This document shows positions 47,591 through 57,685 of a stretch of DNA of 64,000 nt, one piece after another. The stretch comes from an uncultured Neomegalonema sp. (GTDB lineage Bacteria; Pseudomonadota; Alphaproteobacteria; Rhodobacterales; Rhodobacteraceae). Where the stretch lies: positions 44,501 to 108,500 of the forward strand of contig CALDSD010000099.1 of assembly GCA_937911325.1 (NCBI GenBank), given 5' to 3'. Position 1 is the first letter of the stretch; each line of letters starts with the position of its first letter. The translations under genes were made by a program, and so were the position numbers. The notes under the pieces were generated by a model, which saw only the letters and a list, made by a program, of their open reading frames with translations, was not told the DNA's origin and did no database searches.

Positions 47591-48664
47591 GTGACCGACA
47601 AACAAGCGCAACTGAAACGTGACGGTGAGCGGGCACAACGCGCCGACGCGTTCCTGCGCGGCGCGGGGTGGACCGAAGCGCGACGCACCTCCCTGGCCGG
47701 AGACGCCTCCAACCGAAAATACGAGCGCGTCACTGACGACAGACTTGGTCGCGCCGTGTTGATGGATGCGCCTCCGCAATCCGGCGAGGATATTCGTCCC
47801 TTCGCGGCGTTGACGGGCCTCCTGCGCGACAGCGGGTTCAGCGCGCCTGAAATCTATGCGGCGGACGCCGAGCACGGCTTTTTACTGTTGGAGGATCTCG
47901 GCGACGACCTGTTCGCGCAGATCGCTCGGCGCCGTCCGGAGGTGGAAGAGACGATCTATTCGCAGGCGGTCGACCTCCTTGCGGAAATGCACGCCCGTCC
48001 AGCTCCGACTGCCGCGAACGGCGCCGGGTTCAAGGTCGCGCTGGACCCCTATGACGGATCCGTCTTGCTGCGCGAAGCGCGGTTGCTGACCGAGTGGTAT
48101 CTGCCCGCCGCCACAGGCGCTCCCGCGCCTGAAGACCTTGCGAGCGAGTTCGACGTTTTGCTTGAGGAGGCCTGCGCGCCCCTCGCTTCCGCGAAATCGA
48201 CGTTGGTGCTGCGCGACTATCATGCGGAGAACCTGATCTGGCGACCCGAGCGCCAGGGGTCGCGCCGGGTCGCCTTGCTGGACTATCAGGACGCTCTGAT
48301 CGGGCATCGCGCCTACGACCTCGTCTCACTGCTCGAAGACGCGCGGCGCGATGTGGACGAGGCGATCGCCGATCGCATGATCGAACGGTATCTGGAGCGC
48401 AGCGAGGCGGACGCCGACGCGTTCAAGAGCGCGTTCCACGTGCTTGGCGCACAGAGGAACCTCAAGATCATCGGGATCTTCGCGCGGCTCTGGCGTCGGG
48501 ACGGCAAGGACAAGTACCTCGCGCACATCCCGCGTGTTTGGCGGCATTTGCAGAACGACCTGCGTGCGCCGGAGCTCGGTCGACTGCGGGAGTGGATCGC
48601 GACGCACGCGCCGCCGCCCGAAGCCTCGGTTCTTGATCGCATACGTCACGGGAGCGCCCTGTGA
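47591..48664 (+). CDS. amgK: N-acetylmuramate/N-acetylglucosamine kinase AmgK-type phosphotransferase
   Basis: This 357-residue aminoglycoside phosphotransferase-fold protein has GDASNRKYERV near residue 38, the kinase-like catalytic loop LVLRDYHAENLIW and the metal-binding LLDYQDALIGHRAYDL. With the next gene it forms the AmgK-MurU pair, which activates MurNAc at C1 and then makes UDP-MurNAc in the anabolic recycling route of Pseudomonas and many Alphaproteobacteria. The GTG at 47591 follows AGAGGA. No tsaE gene is present between it and the DivL-like gene. Confidence 0.85.
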   Translation: MTDKQAQLKRDGERAQRADAFLRGAGWTEARRTSLAGDASNRKYERVTDDRLGRAVLMDAPPQSGEDIRPFAALTGLLRDSGFSAPEIYAADAEHGFLLLEDLGDDLFAQIARRRPEVEETIYSQAVDLLAEMHARPAPTAANGAGFKVALDPYDGSVLLREARLLTEWYLPAATGAPAPEDLASEFDVLLEEACAPLASAKSTLVLRDYHAENLIWRPERQGSRRVALLDYQDALIGHRAYDLVSLLEDARRDVDEAIADRMIERYLERSEADADAFKSAFHVLGAQRNLKIIGIFARLWRRDGKDKYLAHIPRVWRHLQNDLRAPELGRLREWIATHAPPPEASVLDRIRHGSAL

Positions 48665-49377
48665 CGTCGTCCGAAATCGATACCGCAATGGTTCTCGCCG
48701 CCGGTTTGGGAACCCGGATGAAACCTTTGACCAACGATACGCCGAAGCCGTTGCTGCGCGTAGCGGGCTCCACGCTGTTGGACCGGACGCTGTCGCGCGC
48801 GAGGGAAATTGGCGTCGCCCGGGCCGTTGTGAATGCGCATTACCTGTCGGATCAGGTTAGAGCGCATCTCTGCGATGATCGTGATGTCTTGCTGTCCGAC
48901 GAAACCGACCATCTTCTGGAAACCGGCGGCGGCGTGAAGAAGGCGCTGGCCTTGATTGATCGTCCCGCCTTTTTGGTCGTCAACAGCGACAACGTTTGGA
49001 CCGGCGCCGCCGCGCTGCAGCCACTGTTGGACGCATGGCGCCCCGAGACGATGGATGCGCTGTTGCTGATGGTCCCAATTGAAAATGCGCGCGGCTACAC
49101 CCGCGCCGGCGACTTCTCACTCGATCCCGACGGCCGGTTGGTCCGACGGGGCGACGCGCTGCGCGCGCCGTTCGTCTACACCGGCGCGCAGATCTTGTCG
49201 GCCGAGGCCTTCGACGGGGCGCCTGAGGGTCCTTTCTCTCTGAACCTCGTATGGGATGCGCTCATCGCGCGAGGTCGCGCCTTCGGATGCGCGCACGCCG
49301 GCGGCTGGGTGGACGTCGGCACGCCGGAAGGTATCACGACCGCAGAAGCCGCTTTGGCTGAGGCAGGTGAGCTTTGA
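48661..49377 (+). CDS. murU: N-acetylmuramate 1-phosphate uridylyltransferase
   Basis: This 238-residue nucleotidyltransferase has the signature VLAAGLGTRMKPLTNDTPKPLL, the catalytic LVVNSDNVW motif and the C-terminal GGWVDVGTPEG. MurU makes UDP-MurNAc from MurNAc-1-phosphate, the partner reaction of AmgK. The GTG start at 48661 overlaps the amgK stop (GTGA). It precedes addB, which begins at or just after its stop. Confidence 0.85.
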   Translation: MTSSEIDTAMVLAAGLGTRMKPLTNDTPKPLLRVAGSTLLDRTLSRAREIGVARAVVNAHYLSDQVRAHLCDDRDVLLSDETDHLLETGGGVKKALALIDRPAFLVVNSDNVWTGAAALQPLLDAWRPETMDALLLMVPIENARGYTRAGDFSLDPDGRLVRRGDALRAPFVYTGAQILSAEAFDGAPEGPFSLNLVWDALIARGRAFGCAHAGGWVDVGTPEGITTAEAALAEAGEL

Positions 49378-49379
49378 GC

Positions 49380-52300
49380 ATGACCCTGTTTTCCGAACCC
49401 GGGCCGCGCGTGTTCAGCGTGCCGCCTGGCTTGCCGCTCGGTCGGGCCGTCGCGGAAGGAACGCTCGAACGTCTGCGCGCCGTCGGAGGTCAGCCTTTCG
49501 ACCTGACGGATGTCGAGATCGTCGTTTCTACGGAACGCGGCGCCCGTGTTCTGCGCTCGGCTTTCATCGAAGCGGCGGGCGGTGCGGTGATCGGACCCCG
49601 CATTCGCGTTCTAACCAAGCTCGACGAGATCGCCGGCGCGGCCCTCGATGCGCCGGACGCCATCGATAAAACGAGAAGACGCCTGTATCTTGCGCGTCTC
49701 GTTCGAATGTTGCTCGCCGCGAAACCCGAACTCGCCGCGCCGATCGCCGCCGCGGCGTTGGCGGCAGACCTCGACGGCTTTCTTGAAAGCATGCAGACCG
49801 AGGGTGTTCCGCTCGATCGCCTCGACAGTTTAACGACGGAAGAACAAGCGCAGCACTGGGCGCTCTCGAAAGCCTTTCTCGACATTGTTCGCGGTTCCTG
49901 GCCGGGCATTCTCGCTGACGAAAACAAAATCGACCAGGCCGAGCGGAACCGGCTGGCCGTCGAAGCGTTGGCGGAGCGCTGGGACGCGTCGCCGCCCACG
50001 CATCCTGTGATCATCGCGGGATCGACGGGTTCCCGCGAAGTGTCGGCCCAATTTATCGAACTGGTGGCCGGGCTGCCGCAGGGCGTCGTGATCCTGCCTG
50101 GGCTCGATACCGAAATGGACGCCCGCACCGAGGCTGCGCTGCGCGATGGGGTCGCGCCGGAACACCCACAGGCGGGTCTGATCGCTCTGTTGAAACGGAT
50201 TGGCGTTTCCCCCTCGGACGTGGGTTCGTGGCGCGAAGACACGCGCGCACACGCCCGCGCCCGGCTGCGCGTCCTCGGCCAGGCGATGCGCCCGCCGCCC
50301 GTGACGGATGTCTGGCGTGACGCGGCCGAGACGTTGAAAGACGACGCGCTTCCCGCCACCGCCGGGCTCACCCTGATCGAGGCGGCGGGGCCACGCGAGG
50401 AAGCCGCCGCGATTGCGCTCGCGCTGCGCGAAGCGATGGAGACGCCCGGCAAACGCGCCGCGCTGATCACCCGCGATCGAAATCTTGCGCGACGGGTGTC
50501 CGCCGAGTTGAAGCGGTGGGATATCAACGCCGACGATTCAGGCGGCCGGCCGCTCAAGCTCACGCCGCCCGGCGTTTTTCTCACGCTCGTCGCCGAAGCG
50601 GCGCTTGACGGTTTCAAACCGGCGAGCGTTCTCGCCCTGATCAAACACCCCCTTTGCGCCATTGCTTTGCCCGGAGACGGTCGCGACGGTCGGGAAATCC
50701 GCGGCGCGCATCTGCGACGCGTCCGTTGGTTCGAACGCCGCGTGCTGCGGAACCAGCGGCCCGGACCCGGGCTGGAGGGGTTGCGCCGAGCGATCGGCCT
50801 CGCGGCGCGCAAGAGCGAAGACATTCAGCCTTACCTTGACTGGTTTGACGCGCTGTCGGCGCCGCTGGCGGAGTTCGCGAAATTCGCGGAAGACGCAAGC
50901 GCGCCGCTTGCGGCGCTTGTCGCTGCGCACAAAGACGCGGCCGACGCGCTCAGCTTTGAACAGACGCCCGGCGAGCTGGAGCTCTATCGCAAGAAAGCCG
51001 GGGAGACCCTTCACGAATTCCTCGCCAAGTTCTCGCTGAACGCCGCCGCATTCGGGGAGATCGACCCCAGGGAATACCTCGCGTTGCTGTCCCAGATGAT
51101 CGGGGGCGAGAGCGTCCGCGAGCCATACGGCCAGCACCCGCGCATCGTCATACTCGGAACTCTGGAAGCGCGGACGGAGCCGGCCGAGCTGGTCATCCTC
51201 GGCGGCTTGAACGACGGGGTATGGCCTGACATCCCGCAGCCGGACCCGTGGATCAGCCGAACCATGCGCGCCGCGCTGGGCCTACCGCCGCTCGAAAGCC
51301 GGATCGGCCTGTCGGCGCATGACTTCTTCCAGGCCGCGATGGCGGAGACGGCGATCCTGACCCGGACCCGGAAGAAAGACGGCTCGCCGACCGTACCGTC
51401 GCGTTGGCTGCTTCGGTTGAACAATCTTCTGGGCGGCGTGTCGCCCGACGCGCTGGCGCAGATGCGCGCGCGCGGGGCGCGCTGGCTGCGACTTGTGGAT
51501 GCGCTGGAAGAACCGCGGCCGGGCGAGACGCTTCCGACCCCGGCCGTGCGGCCCGAGCCGCGACCGCCTGTCGAAGCACGCCCAACTCAGTTCTCCGTGA
51601 CCGAGGTCGAAACCCTCATTCGCGATCCGTATGCAGTCTATGCCCGCAAGGTGCTGCGTCTGCGACCGTTGAATGATCTCGAGGAAGAGCCCGACGCGCG
51701 AGATCGCGGCGAGATCCTCCACCAGATTTGCGAGCAGTTCGTGCGAGAGACGCTGACCGAATGGCCGGCGGACCCAAAGGCTCGTTTCGAGGCGGTCGCA
51801 GAAGACGTTCTCAGCCGAGTCGGGGACTGGCCGACCCTCCACGCCTTCTGGCTGGCTCGGGCGCATCAGATGCGCGACTGGTTTCTGGAGACGGAACACG
51901 CCCGCCGCACGGACGGACGGCCGGCAGCGCTGGAGGCGTCCGGCGAGTACCGCTTCCCTGCGGCCCTCGGCGAAGTCGGTCTGACCGCCAAGGCGGACCG
52001 CATCGACCGATTGAAGAACGGCGCCTACGCGATCTACGACTACAAGAGCGGTCGCGCGCCGAGCGAAAAACAGATCGACCTTTTCGCCAAACAGTTGCCC
52101 CTTGAGGCGGCAATTCTGGCGTATGCGGGCTTTGAGGGCGCGCCGCAGGCGACTGTGTCGAAGCTCGCGTTTCTGGAGCTCAGCGGCGGTCGGCGCGGCG
52201 GCGAAGAACGCGTGCTCCAGGAAGATGCGATGAAGCTCGGCGATGATGCGCTCGAAGGCTTTGGAAAGCTGATGGGGGCCTACGCCAACCCCGACACGCC

Positions 52301-52415
52301 CTACCGCTCGCGAACGCGACCTCAGTTTCTGATCTATGACGGCGAGTATGACCATCTCGCCCGCGTGGGCGAATGGGGCGGCGGCGGCCTCAGCGACGGC
52401 GGAGGCGAAGGATGA
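49380..52415 (+). CDS. addB: Double-strand break repair protein AddB
   Basis: This 1011-residue AddB has an inactive helicase-like N-terminal part without a complete Walker A, as usual in alphaproteobacterial AddB. Its C-terminal RecB-type nuclease domain contains GLTAKADRIDR and IYDYKSGRAP, carrying the PD-(D/E)xK residues. With AddA it processes DNA ends for RecA loading. The ATG at 49380 and a TTG at 49374 are both possible starts; the latter is closer to AGGTGAG. addA starts inside its stop codon (ATGA). Confidence 0.93.
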   Translation: MTLFSEPGPRVFSVPPGLPLGRAVAEGTLERLRAVGGQPFDLTDVEIVVSTERGARVLRSAFIEAAGGAVIGPRIRVLTKLDEIAGAALDAPDAIDKTRRRLYLARLVRMLLAAKPELAAPIAAAALAADLDGFLESMQTEGVPLDRLDSLTTEEQAQHWALSKAFLDIVRGSWPGILADENKIDQAERNRLAVEALAERWDASPPTHPVIIAGSTGSREVSAQFIELVAGLPQGVVILPGLDTEMDARTEAALRDGVAPEHPQAGLIALLKRIGVSPSDVGSWREDTRAHARARLRVLGQAMRPPPVTDVWRDAAETLKDDALPATAGLTLIEAAGPREEAAAIALALREAMETPGKRAALITRDRNLARRVSAELKRWDINADDSGGRPLKLTPPGVFLTLVAEAALDGFKPASVLALIKHPLCAIALPGDGRDGREIRGAHLRRVRWFERRVLRNQRPGPGLEGLRRAIGLAARKSEDIQPYLDWFDALSAPLAEFAKFAEDASAPLAALVAAHKDAADALSFEQTPGELELYRKKAGETLHEFLAKFSLNAAAFGEIDPREYLALLSQMIGGESVREPYGQHPRIVILGTLEARTEPAELVILGGLNDGVWPDIPQPDPWISRTMRAALGLPPLESRIGLSAHDFFQAAMAETAILTRTRKKDGSPTVPSRWLLRLNNLLGGVSPDALAQMRARGARWLRLVDALEEPRPGETLPTPAVRPEPRPPVEARPTQFSVTEVETLIRDPYAVYARKVLRLRPLNDLEEEPDARDRGEILHQICEQFVRETLTEWPADPKARFEAVAEDVLSRVGDWPTLHAFWLARAHQMRDWFLETEHARRTDGRPAALEASGEYRFPAALGEVGLTAKADRIDRLKNGAYAIYDYKSGRAPSEKQIDLFAKQLPLEAAILAYAGFEGAPQATVSKLAFLELSGGRRGGEERVLQEDAMKLGDDALEGFGKLMGAYANPDTPYRSRTRPQFLIYDGEYDHLARVGEWGGGGLSDGGGEG

Positions 52416-55400
52416 CCTTTCGCAACCACGACGACGCCACTCTCGCGCAAACCCGGGCGGCGCGGCCGGGCTGGTCAGCCTGGGTGTCCGCGAATGCCGG
52501 TTCGGGCAAAACAAGGGTTCTGACCAACCGGGTGGCGCGGCTGCTTCTGGCCGGAGCCGAGCCGTCGCGCATCCTGTGCCTGACCTACACCAAAGCGGCC
52601 GCGGCCGAGATGCAGAACCGGTTGTTCGACACGCTGGGGCGATGGGCGATGGCCACCGACGCCGATCTGCTGGCTGCGGTGGATAGGATCCTCGCCGATG
52701 ACGAGCCGCCGCCCAGCGCCGAGGAATTGGAAGAAGCGCGCCGGCTCTTCGCCAAGGCGCTCGAGACGCCCGGCGGACTCAAGATCCAGACGATCCATGC
52801 GTTCTGTGAAAGCCTGCTGAGCCGCTTTCCGCTTGAAGCAAGGGTGTCGCCGCACTTTCAGGTCATCGATGAAAGCCTGACCGCCGATCTGCTGGCCGAA
52901 GCGCGAGACGCCGTGATCGCGACCCGCGCTGAAGATCCGACGCTCGCCGACGCGTTCGAGCGACTGCTGCTCGATCTGAAGGAGATCGGCCTGTCGGACA
53001 TGATGGCGGAGATCACCGCCAAACGCGCGGCCTTCGCCGCGATTGGCGAGCGCCCAGAGGCCCAGCTCGCGCAGTTCCTGCAGACCAGTCCGAATGCGAC
53101 GACGACCGGCGTTCTGGAGGACTGGGCGTCTCAGCTCGACCGCCGAACGTTGTCCCAATTGGCGACGGTGTTTGGCGACTCGGACAAGACGCCCAACCAC
53201 ACCTTCGCCGCGGCCTTCAGAGGCGCGGCGCAAGAGGACGATCCGCAAGCGGCTTACGAAACCTTAACGCCGGTCCTTCTGACGACGAAGGGCGAGCCGC
53301 GAACGCATCGGTTTCCCACAAAGGATGTCGAGGACGCGCACCCTTGGGTGCTGGAAGCGCTCAAACCTCTCCAAGACGGCGTCCTTGCGACGCGTGCGGC
53401 CCTCGGCGCCGCGGATCGGCTTGACGCGTCGGCCAAACTGGCGGAATTCGCCGCCGCGGTGCTTCGGGAGTATCAAGACGCCAAAGCTCGCCGGGCGGGT
53501 CTCGACTATGACGACTTGATCGAACGCGCGGTCGGTCTGTTGAACCGTTCAGAAGCCCGCGATTGGGTTCGCTACAAACTCGACGGGGGGATCGAGCATG
53601 TCCTCGTCGACGAGGCGCAGGACACCTCTCCTCGGCAATGGGAGGCGATCACAGCTCTGGCCGAAGAGTTCTTCAGCGGGGAAGGCGCTCATGAAGCTCG
53701 GACTGAGACGCCGCGAACGCTGTTCGCCGTCGGCGACGAAAAGCAGTCGATCTACAGTTTCCAAGGCGCCGAGCCGCGCTTGTTCGCGGAGAAAGGCGAG
53801 GCCTTCGCGCAGATCGCAGCGGCCAGCGGCAAGTATTTCGACCGCGCCGGACTGGCGACCTCCTTTCGGTCAGTCCCCGCAATCCTGGACTTCGTCGATC
53901 GGGTGTTCGCGGACCCGGCCGCCGCGAACGGCCTGACCTTCGGCGCGACCGGCGTGATGCATGAGGCCTTCCGAAAGGATCAGCCGGGCGTTGTCGAGCT
54001 TTGGCCGCTTGTGCGCCCGCTCGACGCCGGAGAAGAGCGCCCTTGGTGGGAGCCGCTGGACGCTCCGCCGCCAGACGATCCGCAGGCACGTTTGGCGATG
54101 CTCGTCGCTCAACAGATCAAGAACTGGATCGGTCAGGAAGACCTGCCGGCGCGAGGTCGAAAGATCCGCGCTGGCGATATCATCGTGCTGGTGCGTCGAC
54201 GAAGCGCGCTGTCGAACGGGATCATCGCGCGTCTGAAACAGTTTAACGTGCCTGTCGCCGGCGTCGACCGGCTGGCGCTTGGCGGTCAACTCGCAGTCAA
54301 GGACATGCTGGCGCTCGCGCGCTTTTGCCTGAACCCGGAAGACGATCTTGCGCTCGCCACTGTTCTAAGGTCGCCCTTTTGCGACGTCGATGAGGAGATG
54401 CTGTTCGACCTCGCCCACAAGCGCGAAGGCGATCGGCGGCTCTACTACGAGCTGATCAGCCGAAAAGACGACCGGCAGGAGTTCAGATCCGCACACGCGT
54501 TCCTCGCAGAACTCGTCAAGATCGCAGACTACCAGCGGCCTTATGAATTCTTCGCAAAAGCTCTTGGTCCAATGGGCATGCGGCGCCGCGTGGTGGCCCG
54601 GCTCGGAGCCGAGGCGACAGATCCGATGGATGAGCTCATCGGGCAGACCTTGACCTTCGAGAGCTCGGGCGCGCCGACGCTGGAAGGGTTCGTGGAATGG
54701 ATCTCGAAACGCGACAGCGAGATCAAACGCGAGCACGAACAGGGGCATGACGAAGTTCGGGTGATGACGGCGCATGGCGCGAAAGGCCTGGAGGCGCCCG
54801 TCGTCATTCTCCCAGATACGACCGGCGCCCCAACGGGCGCGCGCCAACCCACCCTTCTCAGTCCGGAAAAGTATGATCTCGCCGAACCGGGAACGCCACC
54901 GATCTGGCTCGGTCGCAAAGACGCCGATCCGCCGAGCGTCCGAGCCTTGCGAGACGCGCACGCAGAGCGGGAGGCCGAAGAGCATCGGCGACTGCTTTAC
55001 GTTGCGCTCACCCGCGCCGAGGACCGTCTGCTGATCTGCGGCGCCGCGAAAAAGCAAGCGCCGACCGGCAGCTGGTACGCGCTGTGTGAAGCGGCGAGCC
55101 AGGGGTACGGCGAGATCCTGCCAAGCCCTGTGCTCGATGAAAGCGGGACAGCGTTGAAGGGATGGCGGCATGCGCCAGGCGGAGACGCCCGCGCGGCGCC
55201 CGAAAAAGCCGAGACACGTTCGGAAGCGCTCTTGGGCGAAACTGACTGGCTGCATCGACATGCGGCGTCGGAAGAGGCGCCGGCGGACATTTCACCCTCG
55301 CGGCTTGGCGGAGACGATCCCGAGGCCGAGGGCAAGGCTTACGGCTCTGGGTCCGGCTTCGACGCCGAGAGGGCGAAGAAGCGTGGGATCCTCATCCACA

Positions 55401-55927
55401 TGCTGCTCGAAGAACTGGAACCCTTGGCGCCCGACATCCGCGCAGAGGCCGCCGGGCGTTTCCTTGCCGGCGAAGTCGACTTCACCGAAGCGCAGCGCGC
55501 CGACATGACCGCAGAGGCTCTGCGCGTTTTCGACATGCCCGAGGCCGGGCTTCTGTTCGGCGAAGGCTCCCGGGCGGAGGCGCCCATCGCCGGCGTGCTT
55601 TCGGATCTGGGCCCCGGCGAGATCCATGGTTTCATCGACAGGCTCGTGGTTGATGAAAGCCGTGTACTGATCGTCGACTTCAAGACAGGCGGCGCGCCCG
55701 AGACCCCTCCCGAGGGATACTTGCGGCAGCTTGCCGTTTATCGCGCTGTGCTCACGCGCCTGTACCCCGACCGCAGGATAGACGCCGCGCTGTTGTGGAC
55801 TGCGGCTCCTCGCTTGCAGCTTCTTAACGCGGAAGATCTCGACGCAGCTTTCGGACGAGCCGCCGCACAAGAGCGTGATCGACGGCGCGCGAGCACGGTC
55901 CTTGACCCGATCGAGGGGGCTCCCTAG
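52412..55927 (+). CDS. addA: Double-strand break repair helicase AddA
   Basis: This 1171-residue UvrD-type helicase-nuclease has Walker A SANAGSGKTRVLTNRVARL, Walker B VLVDEAQDTSPRQWE, the UvrD motif DEKQSIYSFQGAEPRLF and a C-terminal nuclease domain with GFIDRLVVDESRVLIVDFKTGG. It unwinds and degrades double-strand ends in the AddAB complex. Translation is coupled to addB by ATGA, with a GGAGGCG ribosome binding site upstream. trxA follows after 61 bp. Confidence 0.96.
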   Translation: MTFRNHDDATLAQTRAARPGWSAWVSANAGSGKTRVLTNRVARLLLAGAEPSRILCLTYTKAAAAEMQNRLFDTLGRWAMATDADLLAAVDRILADDEPPPSAEELEEARRLFAKALETPGGLKIQTIHAFCESLLSRFPLEARVSPHFQVIDESLTADLLAEARDAVIATRAEDPTLADAFERLLLDLKEIGLSDMMAEITAKRAAFAAIGERPEAQLAQFLQTSPNATTTGVLEDWASQLDRRTLSQLATVFGDSDKTPNHTFAAAFRGAAQEDDPQAAYETLTPVLLTTKGEPRTHRFPTKDVEDAHPWVLEALKPLQDGVLATRAALGAADRLDASAKLAEFAAAVLREYQDAKARRAGLDYDDLIERAVGLLNRSEARDWVRYKLDGGIEHVLVDEAQDTSPRQWEAITALAEEFFSGEGAHEARTETPRTLFAVGDEKQSIYSFQGAEPRLFAEKGEAFAQIAAASGKYFDRAGLATSFRSVPAILDFVDRVFADPAAANGLTFGATGVMHEAFRKDQPGVVELWPLVRPLDAGEERPWWEPLDAPPPDDPQARLAMLVAQQIKNWIGQEDLPARGRKIRAGDIIVLVRRRSALSNGIIARLKQFNVPVAGVDRLALGGQLAVKDMLALARFCLNPEDDLALATVLRSPFCDVDEEMLFDLAHKREGDRRLYYELISRKDDRQEFRSAHAFLAELVKIADYQRPYEFFAKALGPMGMRRRVVARLGAEATDPMDELIGQTLTFESSGAPTLEGFVEWISKRDSEIKREHEQGHDEVRVMTAHGAKGLEAPVVILPDTTGAPTGARQPTLLSPEKYDLAEPGTPPIWLGRKDADPPSVRALRDAHAEREAEEHRRLLYVALTRAEDRLLICGAAKKQAPTGSWYALCEAASQGYGEILPSPVLDESGTALKGWRHAPGGDARAAPEKAETRSEALLGETDWLHRHAASEEAPADISPSRLGGDDPEAEGKAYGSGSGFDAERAKKRGILIHMLLEELEPLAPDIRAEAAGRFLAGEVDFTEAQRADMTAEALRVFDMPEAGLLFGEGSRAEAPIAGVLSDLGPGEIHGFIDRLVVDESRVLIVDFKTGGAPETPPEGYLRQLAVYRAVLTRLYPDRRIDAALLWTAAPRLQLLNAEDLDAAFGRAAAQERDRRRASTVLDPIEGAP

Positions 55928-55988
55928 CTTCCGCCAACGTTTCTGACTTCGGCGAAATCATGTCGCCGACAACACAAAGGAGAGACCC

Positions 55989-56315
55989 ATGGGCGAAAAC
56001 ACCATCGCCGTAACCGACGCGAGCTTCGACGACGACGTTCTGAAGTCCGAGAAGCCGGTCGTCGTCGACTTTTGGGCGGAGTGGTGCGGCCCGTGCAAGC
56101 AGATCAGCCCGGCGCTTGAAGAGATCGCCGCAGAGATGGACGGCAAGGTCACCATCGCCAAGCTGAATGTCGACGAGAATCAGAACACCGCGGCGAAGTA
56201 CCAGATCCGCGGCATTCCAACCTTGCTGCTGTTCAAAGGCGGGGAGATCGTCGATCAGAAGGTCGGACTGGCGCCAAAAGCAGCCCTGACAAGCTGGATC
56301 GAAGGCCACGCCTGA
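55989..56315 (+). CDS. trxA: Thioredoxin
   Basis: This is a 108-residue thioredoxin with the active site WCGPCK (Cys33, Cys36), the conserved cis-proline in GIPTLLLF and a typical N-terminus. It is the general protein disulfide reductant of the cytoplasm. AAGGAGAG lies just before the ATG at 55989. It closes the addB-addA-trxA run and has an intrinsic terminator immediately downstream. Confidence 0.97.
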   Translation: MGENTIAVTDASFDDDVLKSEKPVVVDFWAEWCGPCKQISPALEEIAAEMDGKVTIAKLNVDENQNTAAKYQIRGIPTLLLFKGGEIVDQKVGLAPKAALTSWIEGHA

Positions 56316-56341
56316 ACCACGGATCTGGACCGAGAAATCTG

Positions 56342-56365
56342 GCGCGGCTGCGGCCGCGCTTTTTT
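56342..56365 (+). terminator. Rho-independent terminator of trxA
   Basis: GCGCGG (56342-56347) and CCGCGC (56354-56359) form a GC-only stem with a six-base loop, followed by six T residues. The last T is the first base of the complementary folC stop codon, so the terminator abuts the convergent gene. Confidence 0.85.
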
Positions 56366-57681
56366 CATGCGTTCTCGCGCAGCACGCGCCCGGCAAGATA
56401 GAGCGATCCACAAATCAGGATGCGTGGCGCGTCCGAAACAAAATCATTGGCGCTCTCCGCCATGATCGTTCGCAGCGCGCCTTCTACCGAACCCGCCGCC
56501 TGCGCCGACAATCCGACGCGGACAGCCGCCTGCGCGACGTCCTCCGCCGGCAACGTATTGGGCTCGCCCGGGATCGAAACCGTTAAAACGCGTCGCGCCA
56601 AACCGTCGAAAGGCCGAAGATAGCCGTCTGGGTCCTTGGTGTTGAGCATTCCGCAGATCACATAGAGCGGCGCCGGGCTACGCTCTTCGAGCTGACCAAA
56701 AAAAGCGGCGACGGCTTCACCTGCGGCAGGGTTATGACCGCCATCAAGCCAAAGCTCCGTATCCGATGAAACCGCTTCGATCAGCGGCCCTGATTTCAGC
56801 CTTTGCAACCGAGCCGGCCAGTCGACCTCGGTCATTGCGGCGGCGCAGGCCGGCTCTTCAAAACCAAGCGCGCGCAGCGTCGCGACGGCGATGCCGGCGT
56901 TCTCGACCTGATGCCGCCCGAACAGCCGCGGCTTCGGAAGGTCGAGAAGCCCATGATTGTCTTCGAAGACCAGGCGTCCGTTCTCTTCGCTGACGCGCCA
57001 GTCCTGACCCGCGACAGACAACGGCGCGCCGACGCGCTCCGCCGTGCGATGAATGACGTCCAGGGCGGCGTCTTCCTGCGCGCCGACCACGCAAGGCACG
57101 CCGGCTTTGAGGATCCCCGCTTTTTCAACGGCGATTTCTTCGATCGTATCGCCCAAGAACTGCTGGTGATCCAGCGAGACCGGCGTGATCACCGTCGCCG
57201 CAGGCGCATCGATCACGTTGGTCGCATCGAGACGCCCGCCCAAGCCGACCTCCAGAACCAGCCACTCCGCCTCGACGCGTGAAAAGGCGAGAAGTGCTGC
57301 CGCCGTGGTGATCTCAAAGAAGGTGATGGGCGCATCGCCATTCGCGCGTTCGCACTCGGCGAGCAGATCGGACAATGCGTCTTCTTCAATCAAAGCGCCC
57401 GCGAGGCGTATGCGCTCGTGAAATCGAGCGAGATGCGGCGAGCTGTACGCGTGCGCCCGTGCGCCGCCATGGGACAGACACGAGCAAAGAAACGCGCAGA
57501 CGGACCCCTGTGCGTTGGTGCCCGCGACGTGGACGACCGGCGGAAGCTTCTTTTCCGGATGGTCGATCGCAGCCAACAGTCGCTCGAGACGTTCAAGCGA
57601 CAAGTCGATGACCTTCGGGTGCAAAGACAGCAGACGCTCTAGAATCTCGTCGCTGCGCACAGGAGACGTGTTGGGCTCCAC
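56365..57681 (-). CDS. folC: Folylpolyglutamate synthase/dihydrofolate synthase, P-loop variant
   Basis: This 438-residue Mur-ligase-type FolC keeps YSSPHLARFHERIRLAG, LEVGLGGRLDATNVID, the SLDHQQFLGDTIEEIAVEKAGI segment with the carbamylated-lysine position, and the C-terminal domain. The P-loop, normally GTNGKGS, reads GTNAQGS at residues 54-60, so the ATP-binding lysine is Gln58. FolC adds glutamate to folates and makes dihydrofolate. It starts with GTG at 57681, four bases after accD. If Gln58 is real, activity may be altered or another FolC may exist in the genome. Confidence 0.92.
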   Translation of the reverse strand: MEPNTSPVRSDEILERLLSLHPKVIDLSLERLERLLAAIDHPEKKLPPVVHVAGTNAQGSVCAFLCSCLSHGGARAHAYSSPHLARFHERIRLAGALIEEDALSDLLAECERANGDAPITFFEITTAAALLAFSRVEAEWLVLEVGLGGRLDATNVIDAPAATVITPVSLDHQQFLGDTIEEIAVEKAGILKAGVPCVVGAQEDAALDVIHRTAERVGAPLSVAGQDWRVSEENGRLVFEDNHGLLDLPKPRLFGRHQVENAGIAVATLRALGFEEPACAAAMTEVDWPARLQRLKSGPLIEAVSSDTELWLDGGHNPAAGEAVAAFFGQLEERSPAPLYVICGMLNTKDPDGYLRPFDGLARRVLTVSIPGEPNTLPAEDVAQAAVRVGLSAQAAGSVEGALRTIMAESANDFVSDAPRILICGSLYLAGRVLRENA

Positions 57682-57685
57682 CGGT

